Origin: Erysipelotrichaceae bacterium
GTDB taxonomy: Bacteria; Bacillota_I; Bacilli_A; Erysipelotrichales; Erysipelotrichaceae
Direction of reading: 5' to 3'
Length of the DNA: 12,670 nucleotides
Assembly: GCA_017418585.1 (NCBI GenBank)
Contig: JAFONG010000129.1
Span: 1 to 12,670 of the forward strand
The stretch's first letter is position 1, and each line of letters starts with the position of its first letter. The translations under genes were made by a program, and so were the position numbers. The notes under the pieces were generated by a model that saw only the letters and a list, made by a program, of their open reading frames with translations, ran no database searches and was not told where the DNA came from. Positions 7,719 through 12,670 of this stretch are shown in pieces.

Positions 7719-8594
7719 CTATTCTCCTGCCGCAAGTCCTTTGCGGAGTGCGCTGCCTGCGATAACCAAGGCGGGTCTGATCGTTCCTGATGTCTGAGAA
7801 GGCATCAGATCAAAGAACGCTCTGTTTTCTCCGTCGTAGTCGATCACTTCAATGTTCCTGCGGCGTAGATAGAACTTCACTTCGGAAACGATCTGTCTGG
7901 CATATTCGCTGTCTTCTTCGCCATAGGCGGATTCCAGCAGATCGGAGAGAAGCTGAATGTCTTCTTTCTTCAGACTATCTTTTTCTTCCATCAGTGCCTT
8001 CTTGTTTTCGAGAATTTCTTCGTTCCTGACCTGTTCCAGTATTCTGTCCATCGTAAGTACACTATTGAGAAGGATGTGATAGGTCTTTTCTCCGTCCGGA
8101 ATCGTTTCGGCGTAGAGTTCCTGCCTGTTTTCTTCTTTTTTCCTGGCGGAGAAGATTCCGGAAAGAAACAGGAAGAAAGCCGCAGTTGCCGCAAGTCCCA
8201 GACCGATCATCATCTCGTTGCTTGGAGGCATAGTATCGGTAAAATAGATCAGTCCAGCGCACGCTGCCGCCAGACAAAGAATGCCCAGAAGCAGAAAGAC
8301 GACAAACCAGCCTGATCTTTTCGGCTTGCTGACACCGGGACGGTACTGCGATTTCGACCAGATGACGGATTCTCCATCACAGTTGAGAAAACCGGCGGAA
8401 GAAGTCAACGCTTCCGTCAGATAAACCGCCGTGCTTTTGATACGATCGTTTTCTTCTTCCTCGTTATATGCGGAAAGAATGCGGCTGAACTGTTCTTCTA
8501 CGGTTGCGACCGATTCAGCCGAAGATTTTGCCGCCGCCATATTATGTAAGAAACGCTCTTTGTCTTTTTCAAGAAGCGCCTGCATTGTTGTCAT
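7719..8594 (-). CDS. Two-TM membrane protein with GrpE-like C terminus
   Basis: A 291-residue protein of unrecognised family. The N-terminal ~90 residues are helical and soluble (QALLEKDKERFLHN...). Two hydrophobic segments follow at about 96-118 (WFVVFLLLGILCLAAACAGL) and 128-149, most likely a hairpin that puts both ends in the cytoplasm. The C-terminal domain (about 160-291) begins with charged helices containing LLNSVLTMDRILEQ (175-188). It ends RRRNIEVIDYDGE, then FFDLMP, then TIRPALVIAGS (271-281). The order matches GrpE: a helix ending in a conserved D-x-x-x-R-like patch, then k-x-G-v-x-x-I-x-x-x-G-E-x-FD, then the terminal LRPA-x-V strand. I therefore infer a GrpE-like exchange factor for the adjacent Hsp70-like ATPase. 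This is a motif-level argument and not proof. The start is supported by AGGAGGAG 6 nt upstream. No J-domain HPD motif is present in either protein. Confidence 0.8.
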   Translation of the reverse strand: MTTMQALLEKDKERFLHNMAAAKSSAESVATVEEQFSRILSAYNEEEENDRIKSTAVYLTEALTSSAGFLNCDGESVIWSKSQYRPGVSKPKRSGWFVVFLLLGILCLAAACAGLIYFTDTMPPSNEMMIGLGLAATAAFFLFLSGIFSARKKEENRQELYAETIPDGEKTYHILLNSVLTMDRILEQVRNEEILENKKALMEEKDSLKKEDIQLLSDLLESAYGEEDSEYARQIVSEVKFYLRRRNIEVIDYDGENRAFFDLMPSQTSGTIRPALVIAGSALRKGLAAGE

Positions 8595-8617
8595 ATCGTG
8601 CTCCTCCTGTTAATTGA

Positions 8618-8626
8618 ATTCTAGCA
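8618..8626 (-). promoter_or_regulatory. Extended -10 promoter for the GrpE-like/Hsp70-like operon
   Basis: On the - strand TGCTAGAAT forms an extended -10 element (TGn plus TAGAAT), 24 nt before the start codon at 8594. A partial -35 (TTAGAT) lies 17 bp upstream. No CIRCE inverted repeat (TTAGCACTC-N9-GAGTGCTAA) is present, so HrcA heat-shock control is not indicated. Confidence 0.5.
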
Positions 8627-8848
8627 CAATTTCCTCTTCTATCTAAAGAGCGGGGGTTAGACGAGGGTGAACAGTCACTCGGTTTCGTGATCAATGGCAA
8701 GCACCACGTGAATGTTAGACTCGGTCTAAGCTTCGATCTTGAAGTCGAGAATGAAACGCTTCGCATGGAACGTTTCAGAAGGATCGAAACAGGCGGTCAC
8801 ATTGATCCTCCGCCTTACAGGATTCCTCAGACAGGCATAGATAAATAA
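8618..8848 (+). pseudogene. Open + strand frame, probable 3' remnant of a coding sequence
   Basis: This frame on the + strand is open from 8618 to a TAA at 8846-8848 (76 codons). It gives a coding-looking peptide with segments such as GFVINGKHHVNVRLGLSF, DLEVENETLRMERFRRIE and PPPYRIPQTGIDK. No ATG with a ribosome binding site begins it. The best internal starts are GTG at 8687 (53 residues) or the ATG within the LRMERF segment. A weak GAGGGTG at 8664 is too far from the GTG. The frame stops immediately before a hairpin terminator in the right orientation. Its 5' part overlaps the promoter of the divergent operon. I do not recognise the protein. It could be the 3' end of a gene truncated by rearrangement, a real tiny gene with an unusual start, or chance. 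Confidence 0.35.
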
Positions 8849-8871
8849 AAACCGGCAATAGCCGGTTTTTT
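8847..8871. terminator. Bidirectional rho-independent terminator
   Basis: Stem AAAAACCGGC (8847-8856) with GCCGGTTTTT (8861-8870) and an AATA loop. It overlaps the stop of the orphan + strand frame. On the - strand it lies about 30 nt beyond the stop of the 65-residue protein, where it also gives a T-rich tail. Confidence 0.88.
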
Positions 8872-8899
8872 AAATCATCTGCGTTTTTGTGTTCTTCAG

Positions 8900-9097
8900 T
8901 TACTCGACAGCTTCGAATACGTTGTCTTCGCCTTCGCCAAAAGAAACCAGATCATTAATCATCTTGGAAATAGTTTTGGATGAATACTCTTTTGCTTCAT
9001 CGCGATTGTATGTATTAATGAAATGTCCTTCTTTACGAGAGATAGATGCTACATAACCTGTTTCGCCGCTATATTTATTGGTCCATTTAATAACCAT
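8900..9097 (-). CDS. Small protein of unknown function (65 aa)
   Basis: A 65-residue soluble protein beginning MVIKWTNKYSGETGYVASI, with a polar middle and an acidic C terminus (FGEGEDNVFEAVE). There is no signal peptide, membrane segment or cysteine. The predicted layout is a short beta-rich N-terminal half followed by a helix (about 33-52, EAKEYSSKTISKMINDLVSF). The start ATG follows a near-perfect AAGGAGGAAA with 8-nt spacing, and a TATAAT sits upstream, so it is expressed as its own unit. Its codons are more AT-rich than those of its neighbours (ATTAAT, TATATTTATT), which may point to recent acquisition or simply to a small variable gene. I do not recognise the family. Confidence 0.75.
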   Translation of the reverse strand: MVIKWTNKYSGETGYVASISRKEGHFINTYNRDEAKEYSSKTISKMINDLVSFGEGEDNVFEAVE

Positions 9098-9126
9098 TCT
9101 GTTCTTTTCCTCCTTACATGTTTAAG

Positions 9127-9132
9127 ATTATA
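9127..9132 (-). promoter_or_regulatory. -10 box for the 65-aa protein gene
   Basis: A consensus TATAAT on the - strand, 29 nt upstream of the start codon at 9097, lies in an AT-rich stretch. The -35 region (around GTTTTT) is a poor match. Confidence 0.5.
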
Positions 9133-9176
9133 CTTCAATTCTTATAAAAAAAACTTTTCTATAAAAATACGGTAAT

Positions 9177-9210
9177 AAAAAAACCGGGGGCAGATCTTTC
9201 GTGCCCCCGG
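9177..9210 (-). terminator. Rho-independent terminator of lysS
   Basis: On the - strand CCGGGGGCA (complement of 9202-9210) pairs with TGCCCCCGG (complement of 9184-9192) around a 9-nt loop, followed by seven Ts (9177-9183). It starts about 13 nt after the lysS stop and is a very GC-rich, strong hairpin. Confidence 0.92.
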
Positions 9211-9223
9211 AACGGTATTGTTT

Positions 9224-11146
9224 CTAGTACAGTTTCGCTCCTGCCGGAATATGCGGATCGACCATGAGAAGATGGAGCCTTTCCTGTCCTTCTTCCGTGT
9301 GTTTCGCACTCAGCAGCATGCCTTCGGAATCGATGCCCATCATGTTTCTTGGCGGCAGATTGACGATGGCGATGCAGGTCTTGCCGATCAGTTCTTCCGG
9401 TTCATAGTATTCATGAATTCCTGAGAGGATGGTCCTTGGTCTGTCTGTTCCGTCATTCAGTGTGAACTTCAGAAGTTTCTTTGACTTGTTGACCGCTTCG
9501 CAGCTCAGTACTTTTACCGCTCTGAAATCCGATTTAGAGAACGTGTCGAAATCGACATAGTCTTCAAATAGCGGTTCGATCTCGACCTTGGAGAAATCGA
9601 TGACTTCTTCCGTTTCTTCAACGACCTTAATGGCGCTTCTTTCTCCTTCTCTTGGTTTCATAGTCGGGAACAGGAGCACTTCTCTGATGGATTCCGTCTG
9701 CGCCAGCAGCATTACGAATCTGTCGATACCAATACCGATACCTCCCGTTGGCGGAAGGCCGTATTCCAGAGCTTCCACATAATCCATATCCATGTCGGTA
9801 GCTTCCGCATCGCCCATCTCTTTCGCTTTGAGCTGGTTTTCAAATCTCTCGTACTGATCGATCGGATCGTTGAGTTCTGTGAAGGCATTGGCGTATTCCG
9901 TGCCGTTGATATAGAGTTCGAACCTTAAGGTAAATCTAGGATCCTTTGGATCTTTCTTCGCCAGCGGCGAGATCTCGATCGGATGTCCGCAGACAAAGAC
10001 CGGACCGATCATCTCTTCTTCGCACAGCGTTTCAAAAAGATTGTTTATGATGTGACCCAGATCGTGTTCGTGCTTCTCCAGATTCACGTTGAATTTCCTG
10101 CAGACTTCTTCCGCTTCTTCCAGAGAGATGCTGCGGAAATCCTTGCCGGTTTTTTCATTGACCGCATCGGTCATGTTGACTCTCTTGAACGGAGCCTTCA
10201 GGGATATCGTATGGTCTCCCGTCCGGATCTCTGTCGTACCCAATACCTTGAGCGCTACGTCTTCAAAAAGATTTTCGTTCAGTTTCATCATGCCTTCCAG
10301 ATCGGAATAGGCAACATAGGCTTCGATGGTCGTGAATTCCGGATTGTGCTTCAGGTCCATGCCTTCGTTTCTAAACAGTCTGCCGATCTCGTAGACGCCT
10401 TCCATGCCTCCGACGATCAGTCTCTTCAGATAAAGCTCTGTTGCGATACGCAGATAGAAATCCTTGTTCAGGGCATTGTGGTGGGTTACAAAAGGTCTGG
10501 CACTGGCGCCGCCCAGGATCGGATTAAGTACCGGTGTTTCGACTTCCACCAGTCCCTGCGCATCCAGGTTGTGGCGGATGGCGCTAAGAATGGCCGGTCT
10601 CAGGAAAGCGATTCTCCTGGCTTCGTCATTCATGATCAGATCGACATATCTTCTTCTGTATCTTTCTTCGACATCGGTCAGTCCGTGGAACTTTTCCGGA
10701 AGCGGTCTTAAGGCCTTGGTCAGATGTGTGTATTCCTTGACGTAAACGGAAAGCTCGCCGTTCGGATTGGATTCCGTAGGGTTGGTTCTGTAGACGACGC
10801 CCTTGACGCCGATGATGTCGCCGATATCGGAAGCCTTCACCAGTTCATAGACTTCCTCTCCGACATCCGCCTTGTTTATGACGAGCTGGATCTGTCCGTC
10901 TTTATCCTGAATATGCATGAAGCACATCTTGCCCATTCTTCTCTTCGACATGATTCTTCCGGCAATGGATACTTCGACCGCCTTGGCTTCCAGTTCTTCC
11001 TTGCTGAATGAACCGTAATCTTCTTTGATTGACTTCGAATTAGCCGTTCTTTCATAAGCCTGGCCAAACGGGTCAATACCCTTGGCTCTTAGATCTTCCA
11101 TCTTCTGTCGTCTAACCAGTTCCTGATCGTTGAATTCTCTTTCCAT
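9224..11146 (-). CDS. lysS: Lysyl-tRNA synthetase, class II, with C-terminal tRNA-binding domain
   Basis: A 640-residue enzyme that charges tRNA-Lys with lysine using ATP, in the cytoplasm. Domains: OB-fold anticodon-binding region at about 58-145, then the class II catalytic core. Core landmarks are FHGLTDVEERYRRRYVDL (153-170), motif 1 around VEVETPVLNP (200-209), motif 2 at RLFRNEGMDLKHNPEFTTIEA (256-276), and motif 3 GGIGIGIDRFVML (468-480). Usual LysRS proteins end near residue 500. This one continues through a short linker into an EMAP-II/TRBD-like domain (about 530-640). The signature segments there are DFRAVKVLSCE, ILSGIHEYYEPEELIGK, VNLPPRNMMGIDSEGMLL and the terminal DPHIPAGAKLY. 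The same module is better known at the C terminus of MetRS and in YtpR. The start is supported by AAGGAGAA, 4-5 nt upstream of the ATG. Expression is controlled by the T-box leader. Confidence 0.97.
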   Translation of the reverse strand: MEREFNDQELVRRQKMEDLRAKGIDPFGQAYERTANSKSIKEDYGSFSKEELEAKAVEVSIAGRIMSKRRMGKMCFMHIQDKDGQIQLVINKADVGEEVYELVKASDIGDIIGVKGVVYRTNPTESNPNGELSVYVKEYTHLTKALRPLPEKFHGLTDVEERYRRRYVDLIMNDEARRIAFLRPAILSAIRHNLDAQGLVEVETPVLNPILGGASARPFVTHHNALNKDFYLRIATELYLKRLIVGGMEGVYEIGRLFRNEGMDLKHNPEFTTIEAYVAYSDLEGMMKLNENLFEDVALKVLGTTEIRTGDHTISLKAPFKRVNMTDAVNEKTGKDFRSISLEEAEEVCRKFNVNLEKHEHDLGHIINNLFETLCEEEMIGPVFVCGHPIEISPLAKKDPKDPRFTLRFELYINGTEYANAFTELNDPIDQYERFENQLKAKEMGDAEATDMDMDYVEALEYGLPPTGGIGIGIDRFVMLLAQTESIREVLLFPTMKPREGERSAIKVVEETEEVIDFSKVEIEPLFEDYVDFDTFSKSDFRAVKVLSCEAVNKSKKLLKFTLNDGTDRPRTILSGIHEYYEPEELIGKTCIAIVNLPPRNMMGIDSEGMLLSAKHTEEGQERLHLLMVDPHIPAGAKLY

Positions 11147-11160
11147 GTTTTTCTCCTTGA

Positions 11161-11193
11161 ATAAAATAAAACGTCCCTATCTCTAAGGACGTT
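11161..11193 (-). terminator. T-box-controlled leader terminator
   Basis: On the - strand AACGTCC (complement of 11187-11193) pairs with GGACGTT (complement of 11170-11176) and is followed by TTTTATTTTAT. The 5' arm overlaps the antiterminator arm CCTTAG, as required for a T-box switch. Confidence 0.9.
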
Positions 11194-11366
11194 GTTGACG
11201 CGGTACCACCTTAGTTCCCATACAATGTATGAGCACCTTCATTGAGTCTTAACGCGACCGACGATTCACTCCAAGTTTTTATTCAGATAAATGCATCCGT
11301 TCCTCTTCCACCCTCAGGAACTCGCTGTATGATCTTAGATATCCTACTCGTCTCTTCTTCGTGACA
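11161..11366 (-). promoter_or_regulatory. T-box riboswitch (tRNA-Lys, specifier AAA)
   Basis: The - strand leader carries the hallmark T-box sequence AAGGTGGTACCGCG (complement of 11199-11212). The antiterminator pairs CTAAGG (11209-11214) with CCTTAG (11183-11188). This is mutually exclusive with the terminator stem that uses the same bases. Upstream, Stem I features are visible: AGAGACGAGTA (K-turn and specifier-loop 5' side), an AGCGAG bulge, and a distal hairpin GTTCCT/AGGAAC with GGGTGGAAG in its loop. The specifier-loop 3' side reads GAAT-AAA-AA-CTTGGAG, placing a Lys codon AAA at 11278-11280. Uncharged tRNA-Lys should bind and stabilise the antiterminator, raising lysS expression on lysine starvation. 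The T-box call is certain; the exact specifier register is read by eye. Confidence 0.93.
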
Positions 11367-11371
11367 AGAAT

Positions 11372-11377
11372 ATTGTA
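11372..11377 (-). promoter_or_regulatory. -10 box for the lysS T-box transcript
   Basis: TACAAT on the - strand lies just upstream of Stem I and implies a leader of about 220 nt, usual for T-box genes. The -35 is weak. Confidence 0.45.
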
Positions 11378-11412
11378 CCTTAAAACATTTAAAAATAATA
11401 TACCGATTCGTT

Positions 11413-12670
11413 TTATCTCATTCCTATTGCCAGACCGATGATCCTGACGGCATAAGCCGCCATCCAGGCAACGGCACACTGCCACAGGACAACGGATATC
11501 GCCCATCTGTGTCCCATCTCTCTTTTCACGGCAGCGATGGCCGCGATACATGGCGTGTACAGCAGAGAGAATACCAGCATCGATGCGGCAGCCAGAGGCG
11601 TAAGGATCGTTGACAGATCCTGACCGAACAGGACTTCCATTGTTGAAGTGACGCTTTCCTTGGCCATGACACCGCTGATCAAAGAAGTGACGATACGCCA
11701 GTCGCCCAGTCCGATCGGCTTGAACAAAGGAACAAGTCCTCCGGAAAGGAAAGCCAGAATGCTGGAATGGGAATCTTGCGTCAGATTGAAATGCAGGTCA
11801 AAGCTCTGCAGGAACCAGACGACGATCGTAGCAATCAGAATGACCGAGAAGGCTCTCTGCAGGAAGTCCTTGGCTTTTTCCCAAAGCAGACGGATGACGT
11901 TCTGTGCGCTTGGGATGCGGTAATTCGGCAGTTCCATGACAAACGGCGCAGCCGATCCTTTGAACAGCGTGTTCTTATAAATCCGGGCAATCAGGATCGA
12001 AAGCAGAATGCCCAGGACATAAAGACCGGTCATGATGAGAGCTCCGCGTTTCGGGAAGAAGGCATTCACAAAGAAAGCATAGATCGGCAGTTTTGCGGAA
12101 CAGCTCATGAACGGGATCAGCAGGATGGTCATCTTTCTGTCTCTCTCGCTCGGCAAGGTCCTGGTCGACATGATGGCCGGAACCGAACAGCCGAAGCCGA
12201 TCAACATCGGTACAATACTGCGTCCGGACAGGCCGATCTTTCTTAAGAGCTTATCCATGACAAACGCAACTCTTGCGATATATCCGCTGTCTTCCATCAA
12301 AGACAGGAAGAAGAACAGGGTAACGATGATCGGCAGAAAACTCAAGACACTGCCCACACCCGCAAAGACGCCTTCGATCAGCAGATGATGAATGGTTTCA
12401 TTTACGTTCAATGCGTTAAGCAACTGATCCACTCTACCGGTCAAGACATCGATGCCCATCTCCAGCAGATTCTGCAGTGCAGCACCGATGACATTAAAGG
12501 TCAGCCAGAATACGGCAGCCATGATCAGGATGAAGGCAGGGATGGCGGTATACTGGCCGGTCAGTATCCTGTCGATCTTTTCGCTTCTCACCTTTTCCTT
12601 GCTTTCGGCAATGCGAATCACCGCCTTGTCACAGACTTTATGAATGAAAGCGAAACGCATGTCGGCGATC
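11413..12670 (-). CDS. feoB: Ferrous iron transporter FeoB, C-terminal membrane part (5' end missing)
   Basis: The membrane half of FeoB, the GTPase-coupled Fe2+ importer. The frame continues past the ATG at 12660 to the window edge and reads I-A-D just before M-R-F-A-F-I. This matches the IADxRY-x-FI segment that follows the G domain in FeoB, so 12660 is not the start and the N-terminal GTPase lies outside. Numbering from that Met, the first Gate domain carries DSGYIARVAFVMDKLL (124-139) and the conserved-cysteine motif GFGCSVPAIMSTRTL (155-169, C158; the usual residue after Cys is N), with C187 in SCSAKLPIYAFF. The second Gate repeat ends with LLYTPCIAAIAAVKREMG. About eight hydrophobic segments are visible. 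The C terminus is short and lacks a FeoC-like or Cys-rich tail. No feoA is seen downstream. Confidence 0.96.
   Translation of the reverse strand, partial: IADMRFAFIHKVCDKAVIRIAESKEKVRSEKIDRILTGQYTAIPAFILIMAAVFWLTFNVIGAALQNLLEMGIDVLTGRVDQLLNALNVNETIHHLLIEGVFAGVGSVLSFLPIIVTLFFFLSLMEDSGYIARVAFVMDKLLRKIGLSGRSIVPMLIGFGCSVPAIMSTRTLPSERDRKMTILLIPFMSCSAKLPIYAFFVNAFFPKRGALIMTGLYVLGILLSILIARIYKNTLFKGSAAPFVMELPNYRIPSAQNVIRLLWEKAKDFLQRAFSVILIATIVVWFLQSFDLHFNLTQDSHSSILAFLSGGLVPLFKPIGLGDWRIVTSLISGVMAKESVTSTMEVLFGQDLSTILTPLAAASMLVFSLLYTPCIAAIAAVKREMGHRWAISVVLWQCAVAWMAAYAVRIIGLAIGMR

Larger units (their letters stand above)
8595..8899. other. 305-nt region without a conventional gene
   Basis: It contains, left to right, the ribosome binding site and promoter of the leftward GrpE-like/Hsp70-like operon (to about 8641), the orphan + strand frame, and a bidirectional terminator. 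No tRNA fold, inverted-repeat ends or recognisable RNA gene was noticed. Confidence 0.6.

Noticed and set aside
8595..8680. CIRCE heat-shock operator upstream of the Hsp70-like operon
   Set aside because: Searched by eye because of the Hsp70 link. Only a partial TAGCAC-like string is present, without the paired GAGTGCTAA arm.
8569..8766. 65-codon - strand frame upstream of the GrpE-like gene
   Set aside because: It overlaps the promoter and ribosome binding site of the GrpE-like gene and is Ser/Pro-rich, typical of a reverse-strand shadow. The + strand frame here looks more coding.
9983..10711. 242-codon open frame on the + strand opposite lysS
   Set aside because: It overlaps the catalytic core of LysRS. 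It is a long antisense shadow caused by codon bias.
1..12670. CRISPR array, insertion sequence ends or tRNA genes
   Set aside because: No regularly spaced repeats, transposase frame, terminal inverted repeats or cloverleaf sequence was seen on reading both strands.

Overview
The window looks like chromosomal DNA of a Bacillota (Firmicutes) bacterium. Evidence: strong AGGAGG-type ribosome binding sites, extended -10 promoters, a T-box leader in front of an aminoacyl-tRNA synthetase gene, a Gram-positive-style lipoprotein signal, and compact rho-independent terminators. Base composition is roughly balanced. A host-associated, Erysipelotrichia-like lineage is a plausible guess, but I cannot prove it from this window. 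No rRNA, tRNA, CRISPR array or intact mobile element was seen.

Layout. (1) 2-805 (+): the 3' part of a PAP2-family membrane phosphatase gene. It converges through a shared bidirectional terminator with (2) 833-2575 (-), a large lipoprotein with a repeated C-terminal unit. (3) The divergent intergenic region 2576-2730 drives the lipoprotein gene leftward and a beta-CASP metallo-beta-lactamase hydrolase (2731-4365, +) rightward. The hydrolase is followed by an MgtC/SapB-like membrane protein (4423-5070, +). (4) A second bidirectional terminator separates these from a leftward cluster: a GrpE-like two-TM membrane protein (7719-8594), an Hsp70/actin-fold ATPase with a C-terminal membrane hairpin (5803-7716), and an alpha/beta hydrolase (5097-5717). 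(5) 8595-8899 has no conventional gene, but it carries an open + strand frame that reads like the 3' remnant of a coding sequence and ends at a hairpin terminator. (6) A 65-residue protein of unknown function (8900-9097, -). (7) lysS (9224-11146, -): class II lysyl-tRNA synthetase with an appended C-terminal tRNA-binding domain, preceded by a T-box riboswitch whose specifier reads AAA (Lys). (8) 11413-12670 (-): the C-terminal membrane half of the ferrous iron transporter FeoB, running off the right edge.

Functional picture. Most genes are ordinary housekeeping or envelope genes: lipid phosphatase, RNA or nucleic-acid hydrolase, Mg-related membrane protein, LysRS, iron uptake. The part most likely to be under-described is the two-gene unit at 5803-8594. 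It combines an Hsp70-type ATPase lacking a recognisable peptide-binding domain, but carrying a membrane hairpin, with a translationally coupled membrane protein whose C-terminal end resembles the nucleotide exchange factor GrpE. I infer a membrane-bound Hsp70/GrpE-like ATPase switch of unknown client. The second notable point is lysine control of lysS by a T-box, combined with the LysRS-TRBD fusion.
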